In this document: in pieces, positions 1 to 8,260 of the stretch
Layout of the letters: every line of letters starts with the position of its first letter
Numbering within the stretch: the stretch's first letter is position 1
DNA from: JAOPZW01 sp963803375
GTDB taxonomy: Bacteria > Actinomycetota > Thermoleophilia > Solirubrobacterales > Solirubrobacteraceae
Assembly: GCA_963803375.1 (NCBI GenBank)
Contig: CAWDMB010000013.1
Span: 124,001 to 188,000, forward strand
DNA: 64,000 bases
Reading direction: 5' to 3'
Program-made: the position numbers and the translations under genes
Notes under the pieces: model-generated
What the model was told of the DNA's origin: nothing
What the model saw: only the letters and a program-made list of their open reading frames with translations
Database searches by the model: none

Positions 1-13
1 GGCGCGGCGGCGC

Positions 14-1444
14 ATGGCCGCGGTCGCGGTCGACGAGACGGCGACCGCGCCGACCTGGCTCGCGACGCCGGTCGAGGAGCAGGCTCCGCCGCGCTCGCTG
101 CTGCGGCGCGAGGCGCTGCACCGGCGGCTGCTGGCCGTCGCCGACGTCCTCGCCGTGACGCTCGCGCTCGTCGTCGTCCTGACCGTCCTCGGCCAGGACC
201 GCCCGGCGCTCGTCGCACTGGCCGGGATGCCGCTCCTCGTCGTCCCCTTCAAGATCGCCGGCCTCTACGACCGCGATGAGCTCCAGCTCGTGCACTCGAC
301 GCTCGACGAGGCGCCGCGGCTCATGCAGCTCACCGGCCTATTCGCCCTCGGCGTCACGATCCTCCAGCCGATCCTCGTCGACGGCGGCCTCGGCGGAGCA
401 CAGATCGCCACGCTCTGGCTCGGCGCCTTCACGGCGATCGTCGCCGGGCGCATCCTCGCCCGCTCGTTCGCCGGCCGGATCTCGCCGACCGAGCGGTGCC
501 TCGTCGTGGGGGAGCCCGGCCGGGCCCAGCGCGTCCGCGAGAAGCTCGCCTCGAGTCGCGCGCGGGCGACCGTCATCGCCACGCTGCCGCTCGGCGCCGA
601 GGACTTCGACGGGCTCAACGAGCCCGACACGGTCCGCCTGCTCGTCCGCGACCTGCAGGTGCACCGGATCGTCATCGCCCCGGAGACCGACGACACCGAG
701 GCGATCGCGGAGCTGATCCGGATCGCGAAGGGCGTGGGCGTGCGCGTGAGCGTGCTGCCGCGGATGTTCGAGGCCGTCGGGTCCGCGGTCGAGTTCGACG
801 ACATCGACGGGATGACGATGCTGGGGGTCCGGCCCTTCGGGCTCTCGCAGTCGTCGCGCGCGCTCAAGCGGGCCTTCGACCTCGTCGTCACCGCGCTCGG
901 CATGCTCGTGGCCGGCCCGATCATCGGCGCGATCGCCCTCGCGATCCGCCTGGACTCCAAGGGCCCCGCCTTCTTCCGCCAGGTCCGTGTGGGCCGCGAC
1001 GGGCAGCACTTCTCGATCCTGAAGTTCCGCTCGATGATCTTGGACGCCGAGGAGCAGCGCGACCAGCTCCTGGCCCACAACGAGGCCGGCGTCGGGCTCT
1101 TCAAGGTCGCCGACGATCCGCGCGTGACGCGCCTGGGCGGCTTGCTGCGGCGCACGTCGCTCGACGAGCTGCCGCAGCTCCTCAACGTCCTGCGAGGCGA
1201 GATGAGCCTGGTCGGCCCGCGTCCGCTCGTGCTCCACGAGGACGCGCTCGTGCTCGGGCTCGACCGCAGCCGCCTGCACCTCACGCCCGGGATGACCGGA
1301 CCGTGGCAGGTGCTGGGCACGCGCGTGCCGATGGCGGAGATGGTCGGGATCGACTACCTCTACGTCGCCAACTGGTCGCTCTGGCTCGACTTCAAGATCC
1401 TGCTGCGCACCGTCCGGCACGTCGCGCGTCGCGCGAACGTCTGA
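14..1444 (+). CDS. Exopolysaccharide polyprenyl-phosphate sugar-1-phosphate transferase
   Basis: This enzyme starts repeat-unit synthesis by moving a sugar-1-phosphate from a nucleotide sugar onto undecaprenyl phosphate at the inner face of the membrane. The 476-residue protein has the WcaJ/CpsE layout: an N-terminal block of hydrophobic helices (about residues 38-150), a middle nucleotide-binding-like region, and a C-terminal bacterial sugar transferase domain (about 280-470). Visible family motifs are KRAFD near 285, a membrane hairpin after it, KFRSM, the acidic RRTSLDELPQ stretch and GPRP near 400. The start is uncertain because only 13 bases lie upstream inside the window. A decayed 3' copy of this gene lies at 12945-13187. 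The sugar transferred cannot be read from sequence. Confidence 0.9.
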   Translation: MAAVAVDETATAPTWLATPVEEQAPPRSLLRREALHRRLLAVADVLAVTLALVVVLTVLGQDRPALVALAGMPLLVVPFKIAGLYDRDELQLVHSTLDEAPRLMQLTGLFALGVTILQPILVDGGLGGAQIATLWLGAFTAIVAGRILARSFAGRISPTERCLVVGEPGRAQRVREKLASSRARATVIATLPLGAEDFDGLNEPDTVRLLVRDLQVHRIVIAPETDDTEAIAELIRIAKGVGVRVSVLPRMFEAVGSAVEFDDIDGMTMLGVRPFGLSQSSRALKRAFDLVVTALGMLVAGPIIGAIALAIRLDSKGPAFFRQVRVGRDGQHFSILKFRSMILDAEEQRDQLLAHNEAGVGLFKVADDPRVTRLGGLLRRTSLDELPQLLNVLRGEMSLVGPRPLVLHEDALVLGLDRSRLHLTPGMTGPWQVLGTRVPMAEMVGIDYLYVANWSLWLDFKILLRTVRHVARRANV

Positions 1445-1458
1445 GCGCGCCCCGCGAC

Positions 1459-2278
1459 GGCAGTCCTCGCTCCAACCACGGCGATCCCGAGCACACGCGC
1501 GGGCTGCGTCACGCGATCCCCGACCCGCGCGTGCGCTGGTTCGAGCACGATCAGGGTCTCGGCATGCTCGACAACCTGCCGGCGGGCGTGTCGCACGCGG
1601 TGGCAGGTATGTCGCGATCCACGACGACGACCGCTGGTCGCCGCGGTTCCTCGCCGTCCTCGTGCCGCCGCTCGAGCGCCGTCCCGACGCGGTGTTCGCG
1701 TCCTGCGACCACGACGTCATCGACCAGGCGGGCGTCGTCGACGTCGAGGCCACCGAGACGAGCACGCGCAAGTTCGGACGCGGGGACCTGCGCGAGGGCT
1801 ACATCCGGCCCTCTTCGACGTCGTGGTCCGCCAGAGCGTCAAGATCACGGGCTGCGTCTGGCGCTGCGACGCGCTGGACGTCTCCGAGCTCGTGCCCGGC
1901 GTCGCGCCGCATCTCGACGTCTGGCTGCCCTACCTGCTCGCCCGCGGTGGCGGCGCCGCGTACTTCAGCCCCGAGCGGCTCATGTCCCATCGCACGCACG
2001 CGGGGGGCCACAGCGCCTCGCGCGACACGGCCACGTGGCTCGCGGGGGTGCAGTGCGCGGAGCAGCTCCTCGCCGACCCGAACGTGCGCGCGCACGAGGA
2101 CCCGCTGACGCGGCGCCTGGCGGGCTATCACCGCCTGGCGGGCGAGGGGCTCCTGCGCCAGGGCACGCGGCGTCGCGCGCACCTGAGGGCGGCGATGCGC
2201 CTGCGGGCCACGCCGAGGGCGCTCGCCGGGTGGGCGGCGTCGTGGGTCGCCCCGACGCCGCTGCTCGCGCGGCTCTAA
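1459..2278 (+). pseudogene. Frameshifted GT2 glycosyltransferase copy
   Basis: This stretch is a decayed paralogue of the GT2 gene at 21078-22025. Homology begins at the 'NxGDPEDTR' region, so the N-terminal nucleotide-binding strand is missing. It then passes through three reading frames. One shift lies near 1603-1612, where the intact gene encodes GRYVAILHDDD. A second, a one-base loss, lies near 1808-1812, where the intact gene encodes QPFFDAV. The last frame runs cleanly to 2278 and ends like the paralogue (WVAP..LLARL). A further in-frame loss of two codons is visible near 2178. The catalytic DDD region is destroyed, so no active enzyme is expected. Sequencing error could explain one shift but not the missing 5' end. 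Confidence 0.85.
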
Positions 2279-2290
2279 GGCCGGACGCAC

Positions 2291-2317
2291 GACGGCCGCG
2301 CACAGGGCGCGGCCGTC
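2291..2317. terminator. Bidirectional hairpin terminator candidate
   Basis: A perfect 11-bp inverted repeat (GACGGCCGCGC / GCGCGGCCGTC) encloses the 5-base loop ACAGG. It lies between the end of the GT2 pseudogene and the stop of the convergent oxidoreductase gene, where a shared terminator is expected. There is no T-tract, which is common in high-GC actinobacteria. Confidence 0.65.
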
Positions 2318-2341
2318 GATCCGCCTCGGTCTCCGGGAGGC

Positions 2342-3667
2342 TCAGCTCGCGACGAGCAGGCGCTCATCGAGCCAGGTCTCGCCACGGAAGTGGCGGTACT
2401 GCTCGGCCCGCAGGCGGTCGGCCACGCGACCGGCCGGGAGCTCGACGTCGTCGTAGGTCAGCACCTCGTCCTGGGCCACGTCGCGGCGCAGCGTGCAGCC
2501 CTCGACCAGGCCCTCGGGCAGCAGGCGCCGCTCGCACATCTCCTCGACGTTGGCCGCCTCGCCGTAGCTCATGAACATCCCGTACTCGTCGAGCACCTCG
2601 CCCGCGCTCAGGTCGCGCTTGGCCACCGCGCAGACCTCCACGACCGGGCCGCCGAGCGGCGGCGCGACGTGGTCGCCCAGCAGCGCGACCCGCGCGATCG
2701 CGCTTGGTGCCTCGAAGTGCGGCAGGTGGTAGGGGACCCAGAACGGGAACAGCGGCCCGTCGCCCATCTTGTACAGGCTCAGGTAGTGGCGCTGCTTGGG
2801 GTCGGGGTGCTCGGCGAGGACGAAGATCTTCACCGCCGACGGCCCGACCGTGTAGTCGATGATCCCCCCGAGCTCGCGGACCTCGTCGATGTCGTAGAGC
2901 GACGGCAGCTCAAGCGGCGAGCCGTCGAACTTCACGCCGCGGGACATGCCGCGCTCGAGCACCTTGAAGCCGGTCGCGTTCGCGACGATCGTCTGCTCGA
3001 AGCTGATCTTCGAGCCGTCGGCGAACGAGGTCACCATCGCCGGGTTCTGCTCCCACTTCTCCGCGAAGGCGCGCTGCGTCTCCGGGTTGCGGTAGGGATC
3101 CTGGAGGCCCTTGACGTTGCCGATCACGCGCGGCGTGAGCCCCAGCCCCTGCACCCAGCGGACGAGGTTCATCTGCAGGCCGGGCTCGTCGCCGTCGCAG
3201 GCCGACACGGTGACTCCGGCGCGCTTGGCGTAGACGTTCAGGATCGGGCCGATCGTGGCGTCGAGCTCGGCGTTCATGAGGATCACGTGCTTGCCGTGAC
3301 GCACCGCCTCGAGCACGACCTGGGCGCCGAACTCGACCGATCCCGTGACGTCGACGAGCGCGTCGATCTGCTCGGAGCGGCAGAGCAGGAAGGCGTCCTC
3401 GGTCGCGACGGGGCGAGCCGCGCGGATCGCGTCCTCGACCTCGGACTGGCTCGTCGCCACGACGGCGCCGTCGAGCCCGGCGTAGTCGCAGACCCCCAGC
3501 GCGCGCTCGAGGCGGCGGCCGTAGACGCCCGCCAGGCGCATCCCGGGGACGCTGTTGACGATCTGGTTGGCGAGGCCCTGGGCCATGAAGCCGGCGCCGA
3601 TCAGCCCGATCCGGAGGGGGTGGCCCTCCTGCTCGCGCCGGCGCAGTGCGTTGTCGACGATGATCAC
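2342..3667 (-). CDS. Rossmann oxidoreductase with C-terminal SAF domain
   Basis: This is a predicted NAD(P)-dependent dehydrogenase of 441 residues. The N-terminus carries the dinucleotide-binding motif GLIGAGFMAQG (about residues 14-24). A homoserine-dehydrogenase/Gfo-Idh-like fold follows, and a SAF-type domain (AKRDLSAGEVLDEYG region) lies near the C-terminus. SAF domains occur in sialic-acid synthases and antifreeze-like proteins, and proteins of this architecture occur in sugar-modification clusters. The GTG start is chosen because it overlaps the stop of the upstream epimerase gene (GTGA), which implies translational coupling. It is the last gene of a leftward operon with the cytidylyltransferase, PIG-L deacetylase and 3,5-epimerase, so a role in making an unusual deoxy- or branched sugar is likely but inferred. 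Confidence 0.75.
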   Translation of the reverse strand: MIIVDNALRRREQEGHPLRIGLIGAGFMAQGLANQIVNSVPGMRLAGVYGRRLERALGVCDYAGLDGAVVATSQSEVEDAIRAARPVATEDAFLLCRSEQIDALVDVTGSVEFGAQVVLEAVRHGKHVILMNAELDATIGPILNVYAKRAGVTVSACDGDEPGLQMNLVRWVQGLGLTPRVIGNVKGLQDPYRNPETQRAFAEKWEQNPAMVTSFADGSKISFEQTIVANATGFKVLERGMSRGVKFDGSPLELPSLYDIDEVRELGGIIDYTVGPSAVKIFVLAEHPDPKQRHYLSLYKMGDGPLFPFWVPYHLPHFEAPSAIARVALLGDHVAPPLGGPVVEVCAVAKRDLSAGEVLDEYGMFMSYGEAANVEEMCERRLLPEGLVEGCTLRRDVAQDEVLTYDDVELPAGRVADRLRAEQYRHFRGETWLDERLLVAS

Positions 3668-4263
3668 AGCGCTGCCCTCACCGCGGTCTCGGGCTCCTGC
3701 ACGCCGGCCATCCGACGCTTGAGGTCGCCCTCGACCTCCGAGAGCGGAGCCCACGCGGCGTCCTTCTCGGAGATCTCGGTGACCGGGAGCGGCCAGCTGA
3801 GGCCGAGGCCCGGGTCGTCGGGGGCGAGGCCGCCCTCGGCGCCCGGCGCGTAGAACTCGCCGACCTGGTAGCTCGTCTCGGTCGCGTCTTCGAGCGCTTG
3901 GTAGCCGTGCGCGAAGCGCTCGGGCACGTAGAGCCCGCGATAGTTGTCGGCGCTCAGCTCGACGGCGACGTGTTCGAGGTAGGTCGGGCTCTCCGGGCGG
4001 AGGTCGACGATGATGTCGAGGATCGCTCCGCGCGTGCAACGCACGAGCTTCGTCTCCGCCGCGGGGGGAAACTGGAAGTGCATCCCGCGCAGCGTGCCCT
4101 TGCGCTTGTTGGAGGCGAGGTTGGCCTGGGCGATCACGGGCCGCAGCCCGTGCTCCTCGAACTCATGCTGGCAGAACGTCCGCGCGAAGAAGCCGCGGTT
4201 GTCCTCCCGGCGCTCGAGGTCGATGACGAACGCTCCTGCGAGCTTGGTTTGGGTGAAGATCAT
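3664..4263 (-). CDS. rfbC: dTDP-4-dehydrorhamnose 3,5-epimerase family protein
   Basis: RmlC-type cupin enzymes epimerise C3 and/or C5 of 4-keto-6-deoxy nucleotide sugars in the cytoplasm. The 199-residue length is normal. Visible signatures are GxFxR near residue 24, LRGMHFQ (catalytic His in the RGxHxQ motif, about 59-65), and VPERFAHGYQ (about 113-122). The ATG is preceded by GGGAGG at a suitable distance. It sits 28 bases downstream of the PIG-L gene and overlaps the oxidoreductase by four bases. The cytidylyltransferase upstream suggests the substrate may be CDP-linked rather than dTDP-linked, so the rhamnose name is by family only. Confidence 0.85.
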   Translation of the reverse strand: MIFTQTKLAGAFVIDLERREDNRGFFARTFCQHEFEEHGLRPVIAQANLASNKRKGTLRGMHFQFPPAAETKLVRCTRGAILDIIVDLRPESPTYLEHVAVELSADNYRGLYVPERFAHGYQALEDATETSYQVGEFYAPGAEGGLAPDDPGLGLSWPLPVTEISEKDAAWAPLSEVEGDLKRRMAGVQEPETAVRAAL

Positions 4264-4291
4264 CCGGACCTCCCGGAGTCGATGGCGAACA

Positions 4292-4945
4292 TCAGGCCAG
4301 CACCGCCTTGCGGCAGTAGAAGGCCTCGGCGTAGGACGTCGGCGACTGGCACTCCATCCCGCGCAGCCGCAGGAGCCCCGAGAAGAGGTCCTGCTTGAAC
4401 CACGGCTTGACCGTCTGCGTGTGGAAGTGATCGAAGAGGTGCGCGACCTTGCGCGTGCACAGGCTCTCGTCGAGCGGGACGAAGAGGTTCGGCGCGCCCA
4501 TGTCCCCGTCGTACTTGGGGATCTCGTACTCGAGGATGAGGTGGTCGCGGAACGTGTTCCACGTCACCTCGCACGTCAGGCGGTGATCCTGATGCAGGTC
4601 GTGGCGCTGGTGGGTGAAGACGACATCGGGCGTGAAGTCGCGCTTGAGCGCCTCGAAGAACTCCTTGATCTCGCGCCCGTCGTAGGGAAAGAAGCCGTCG
4701 GCGAACTCGCCCCTGACGATGCGGTGCGGGACGCCCTCGAGCATCGCCTCGGCGCTCGCCTGCGCCTCGGCCGCGCGCTCGGCCGAGCCGCTGAGCACGA
4801 CCCAGCAGAGCTCGGAGACCAGGCCCTGCTCGACGAGCCGCAGCAGCGTGCCGGCGCAGCCGATCTCGATGTCGTCGGGATGGGCGCCGAGGGCGAGCAC
4901 CCGGACGGGGGCCGCGTCGGGCCGGTTCAGCAGCAGCTCGAGCAT
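4292..4945 (-). CDS. PIG-L family N-acyl sugar deacetylase
   Basis: PIG-L/LmbE enzymes use a zinc ion to remove acetyl groups from N-acetyl sugars. The 217-residue protein shows the defining AHPDD motif at about residues 21-25 (zinc ligands plus catalytic Asp) and the second metal-binding motif HQRHDLHQDHR near 107-117. The start ATG overlaps the upstream stop as TGATG. Its place in a nucleotide-sugar operon suggests it trims a sugar destined for the exopolysaccharide. Mycothiol-type deacetylases (MshB, Mca) share the fold, but the context does not support that role. Confidence 0.85.
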   Translation of the reverse strand: MLELLLNRPDAAPVRVLALGAHPDDIEIGCAGTLLRLVEQGLVSELCWVVLSGSAERAAEAQASAEAMLEGVPHRIVRGEFADGFFPYDGREIKEFFEALKRDFTPDVVFTHQRHDLHQDHRLTCEVTWNTFRDHLILEYEIPKYDGDMGAPNLFVPLDESLCTRKVAHLFDHFHTQTVKPWFKQDLFSGLLRLRGMECQSPTSYAEAFYCRKAVLA

Positions 4946-5763
4946 CAGGCGGTGGCGGCGATCGCCGCGTCGTCATCGAGCTGGCGGGCCGGGTCCCAGA
5001 CCTGCCACGGAGCGGTGCCGTTCTCGTGCAGCGCCTCGAGGCCCTGCTTGTCCTTCAGCGTGTCCATCGGCGCCCAGAAGCCCGGGTGGCGCTGGGCCAG
5101 GAGCTGGTCGGAGGCCATGAGCCGGCTGAACGGCTCGTCGACGAGGTCCTCGCCGGGCCGGAGCTGGTCGAGCAGCTCCGAGCGCATCACGAAGAAGCCG
5201 CCGTTGATCCACACGTCCGAGCGCGTGACGTCCTCGACGCCGTCGACCATGCCGCGCTCGTCCATCGAGACGATGTGGAAGCTGTAGTTCGGGCGCACGG
5301 CGAGGAAGCTCGCGGTCACGCCGGCGGCCTTGGCCGTGGCGATCGTGGCCGGCAGGTCCGCGTCGGTGAGCGTGTCGCCGTAGCTGGCTAGGAACATCTC
5401 CTCGTCGCGGAGGTGGTGGCGCACGGCGCGCAGGCGCTCGCCGATGGGAGCGTGTAGGCCCGTGTCCACGAACGTGATGTTCCAGTTGTGGATGTCGGTC
5501 TTGAGCAGGTGGACGCTCGCGCCGCCGTTCGACAGCACGAAGTCGTTGGCCATCGCCTCGTTGTAGGTGAGGAAGAACTGCTTGATGACCTCGGCCTTGT
5601 AGCCCAGGCACAGCACGAAGTCCGTGAACCCGAAGTGAGCGTAGTACTTCATGATGTGCCAGAGGATCGGCCGGTTGCCGATCGGGATCATCGGCTTGGG
5701 CACGACCTCGGAGGCCTCGCGCATGCGCATGCCCTGGCCACCGCAGAAGATCACGACCTTCAC
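4945..5763 (-). CDS. rfbF: Glucose-1-phosphate cytidylyltransferase-like nucleotidyltransferase
   Basis: This GT-A-fold enzyme activates a sugar-1-phosphate with CTP, the first step toward CDP-deoxysugars. The start codon is GTG at 5763, preceded by AGGGAGGAAG, giving 272 residues, close to the ~257 of RfbF. Visible motifs are FCGGQGMRM (variant of GGxGTR, about residues 6-14), VPKPMIPIGNRPILWHIM (about 23-40), and GYKAEVIKQFF, which is typical of RfbF. The middle SYGDTLTD contains the metal-binding Asp. It leads the four-gene leftward operon 5763-2342. CTP specificity is inferred from overall similarity, not proven. Confidence 0.8.
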   Translation of the reverse strand: MKVVIFCGGQGMRMREASEVVPKPMIPIGNRPILWHIMKYYAHFGFTDFVLCLGYKAEVIKQFFLTYNEAMANDFVLSNGGASVHLLKTDIHNWNITFVDTGLHAPIGERLRAVRHHLRDEEMFLASYGDTLTDADLPATIATAKAAGVTASFLAVRPNYSFHIVSMDERGMVDGVEDVTRSDVWINGGFFVMRSELLDQLRPGEDLVDEPFSRLMASDQLLAQRHPGFWAPMDTLKDKQGLEALHENGTAPWQVWDPARQLDDDAAIAATA

Positions 5764-5798
5764 GGCTTCCTCCCTGAGTTCGACGAAGAGGCGGTCAC

Positions 5799-5810
5799 GC
5801 CCATCCAACG
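5799..5810. promoter_or_regulatory. GCCCATCCAACG motif in divergent promoter region
   Basis: The 134-bp region between the leftward cytidylyltransferase operon and the rightward 5898 gene must hold promoters for both. It contains GCCCATCCAACG. The identical 12 bases recur at 26393-26404 in the other divergent control region of this locus, and a 10-base inverse match lies at 32932-32941. A shared operator or promoter element is the suggestion. No regulator is identified. Confidence 0.35.
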
Positions 5811-5897
5811 GCGCATCACCGCCCGGACTGTCGCGACGCTGCGGCGAAAGGCCGAGGGCCGCGGCGCCGTTGCTTGGACGTGCAAGGAGGAACGCGT

Positions 5898-6956
5898 ATG
5901 GCCACGACCCTTCCAATGCTGCATTCCGGCAACGGCGCCGCGCCGGATGCGCCGGTCGCGCCGTCGCGCGGCGCGCTCGGGCTGCGCCCGGGCGAGCTCG
6001 TGCGCGTGCGCAGCGCGCGGGAGATCTTCGCCACGCTCGACGAGCACGGAGCGCTCGAGGGCATGCCGTTCACGCCCGAGATGCTCAAGTTCTGCGGGCG
6101 TACGCTGCCCGTCGTCCAGCGCGCGGACAAGACCTGCAACGGCATCGGCGAGCGCCGGCGCATGCGCGACGCGGTGCATCTCGCCAACGTCCGTTGCGAC
6201 GGCTCAGCGCACGGCGGCTGCCAGGCGGCGTGCCTCATGTACTGGAACGAGGCGTGGCTCGAGCGCGCGACGGCGCCGCAGAACGGCGCGCGCCCGCGGG
6301 AGCTCGAGCCTGACGAGGAGCAGTTCGTGCAGGGCACGCTCGTCCCCGCCACGACGCGTCCCTCGCCCGAGGACCCGAGCGAGACGCTCTTCCGCTGTCA
6401 GGCGACCGAGATCCCCGCCGCTTCGACGCCCCTGCGCGACACGCAGCCCACCCAGTACGTGCGCGACCTGCGCAACTGGTCGCTGCCGAAGATCCTGCGC
6501 GGGCTCGCGATCGAGGTCGCGGTCTTCGCCCAGCGCGTCTGGCGCAAGCTGATGCCGGCCCGCCTGCACATCCGCGGCGGCCAGATCTGGCCGTTCTTCA
6601 ACGGCAGGCTCGAGCCCGGCACGTCGCCGAAGCGCACGCTCGACCTCCAGCCCGGCGAGCTCGTGCGGATCAAGAGCAAGGAGGAGATCCTCGCCACGAT
6701 CGACAGCAACAACCGCAACCGGGGCCTGACGTTCGACATCGAGATGATGCCCTACTGCGGGCGGACCGCCCGGGTCCTCACGCGCGTGGAGCGCCTCGTC
6801 GACGAGAACACCGGCAAGATGCTCGACATCAACTCCGACTGCATCATCCTCGAGGGCGTCGTCTGCAAGGCCGACTACCACAAGTTCTGCACGCGCGCGA
6901 CGTACCCGTACTGGCGCGAGATCTGGCTCGAGCGCGTTGCGGAGCCGGCGTCGTGA
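5898..6956 (+). CDS. Cys-rich tandem-domain protein of unknown function, copy 1
   Basis: I do not recognise this 352-residue family. It consists of two related ~100-residue domains joined by a ~120-residue linker. Each opens with LxPGELVR(V/I)(R/K)S..EI.ATxD, continues with a (F/Y)CGRT motif, then holds scattered Cys residues, and ends in (Y/W)W.E.WLER. Domain 1 has CDGSAHGGCQAACL; domain 2 has VCKADYHKFC. The repeated Cys/His pattern suggests metal or iron-sulfur binding, or disulfides. No signal peptide or membrane span is visible. The ATG has AAGGAGG seven bases upstream. It overlaps the downstream glycosyltransferase (GTGA), so it is probably expressed with exopolysaccharide genes. A paralogue lies at 16854-17855. 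Confidence 0.8.
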   Translation: MATTLPMLHSGNGAAPDAPVAPSRGALGLRPGELVRVRSAREIFATLDEHGALEGMPFTPEMLKFCGRTLPVVQRADKTCNGIGERRRMRDAVHLANVRCDGSAHGGCQAACLMYWNEAWLERATAPQNGARPRELEPDEEQFVQGTLVPATTRPSPEDPSETLFRCQATEIPAASTPLRDTQPTQYVRDLRNWSLPKILRGLAIEVAVFAQRVWRKLMPARLHIRGGQIWPFFNGRLEPGTSPKRTLDLQPGELVRIKSKEEILATIDSNNRNRGLTFDIEMMPYCGRTARVLTRVERLVDENTGKMLDINSDCIILEGVVCKADYHKFCTRATYPYWREIWLERVAEPAS

Positions 6957-8260
6957 GGCCGCTGCGCATCGCGTGGACGGGGTCGGCGGTCGGCGACATC
7001 GACGTCGGCAGCGTGTCGGCCGTCGGCGGCATCCTGCTCGCGCAGGTGCTCGAGCACGGCATCGAGGTCGATCTCTTCCATCCGGCTCCCCGCGAGGAGC
7101 TGCCGGCCTGGCTGCTCGAGCATCCGGGCCTCACGCTCGTCGCGGAGCCCGTCCGCTTCACGTGGGGCCGCTGGTACAGCTCCAACCCGATCGCGGTCTT
7201 CCTGACCGGATCGGCCGCGCGCGTGCGCACGCAGCTGCGGCTCGGGCGGCGGCTGCTGGCGCGCCATCGCGAGCGGCGCTACGACGCGGTCTTCCAGTTC
7301 TCGCAGACCGAGCTCTTCGCCCTCGGCCGCCCCGGTTCCAAGGCGCCTCCCATCGTCGTGCACCCGTGCACGACCGCCTCCCGCGAGCTGCTGTGGCACC
7401 GCAAGGAGAGCGCGTATGCGCTCGAGTCCGAGTCGCGCGTGCGCCACTACATCGCCCGTGCCGTGCTCGAGGCGCGCAGCCGCGTCCAGCGCCGCGAGCT
7501 GCGCCGGCCGCGCCTCGTCGTCGGCCCGAGCGCGACGTTCAACCGCCTGCTGTCCGCGGACTACGGCGTCGACCTCGCCCGCACGCGCGTCCTGCGCCAC
7601 CCGGTCGACGCCACCCGCTTCGCCGGCGTGCAGCGCCGGCCGGCCGAGGGGCGCCCGATCGTCCTGCTGTTCGCGGCGCGGCTCTCGGCCCGCAAGGGCT
7701 TCGAGCTCGTCACCGCGCTGAGCCACCGGCTCGCCGACCTCGACGGCGAGGTCCTCATCAAGGTCATGGCCGGCGGGAGCCTGTGGTCGGACTACAGCGC
7801 GCACCTGGCCGACCTGCACCCGGCGCTCGCGCGGCGCTGCGAGGGCGTGTCTCCCGGCGAGATGGACGCGGTCTACGCCGACGCCGACGCTCTCCTGGTA
7901 CCGAGCCACTACGAGCCGGGCTCGCTCGTCGTCGGCGAGGCGCTCGCCGCCGGCGTGCCGGTGATCGCCAGCGACCAGGTCGGGCCCGTCGAGGTGCTGA
8001 GCGAGCGCGTGTGCCGCGTCTTCGCCGACGGCGACCTCGATGCGCTCGAGGCGCAGGTCCGCCGCCTGGTCGCCGAGCTGCGCGCCGGCGAGGGCGAGGC
8101 CCTGGCCGCGCAGGCCCGGCGCGAGGTGGCCGAGCAGTTCGCGCCCGAGCGCATGGGCAGCACGGTCGTCGCGATCCTCGAGGAGGCGGCGGGCCGCGTG
8201 CCCGCGACCCCGGTCCACGAGCCGTCGCTGGTCGGCGATGACGCACGAGCCGGCGCCTGA
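6953..8260 (+). CDS. GT-B glycosyltransferase (GT4-like)
   Basis: This 435-residue protein is a predicted sugar transferase acting on the lipid-linked repeat unit. The C-terminal half has the GT4 pattern: LLFAARLSARKGFEL (donor-side loop, about residues 237-251), then VPSHYEPGSLVVGEALAAGVPVIA (the EX7E-like region, about 316-339), where the first Glu is E321. The GTG start overlaps the stop of the Cys-rich protein. The last 23 bases overlap the next gene. Donor and acceptor are unknown. Confidence 0.85.
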   Translation: MRPLRIAWTGSAVGDIDVGSVSAVGGILLAQVLEHGIEVDLFHPAPREELPAWLLEHPGLTLVAEPVRFTWGRWYSSNPIAVFLTGSAARVRTQLRLGRRLLARHRERRYDAVFQFSQTELFALGRPGSKAPPIVVHPCTTASRELLWHRKESAYALESESRVRHYIARAVLEARSRVQRRELRRPRLVVGPSATFNRLLSADYGVDLARTRVLRHPVDATRFAGVQRRPAEGRPIVLLFAARLSARKGFELVTALSHRLADLDGEVLIKVMAGGSLWSDYSAHLADLHPALARRCEGVSPGEMDAVYADADALLVPSHYEPGSLVVGEALAAGVPVIASDQVGPVEVLSERVCRVFADGDLDALEAQVRRLVAELRAGEGEALAAQARREVAEQFAPERMGSTVVAILEEAAGRVPATPVHEPSLVGDDARAGA

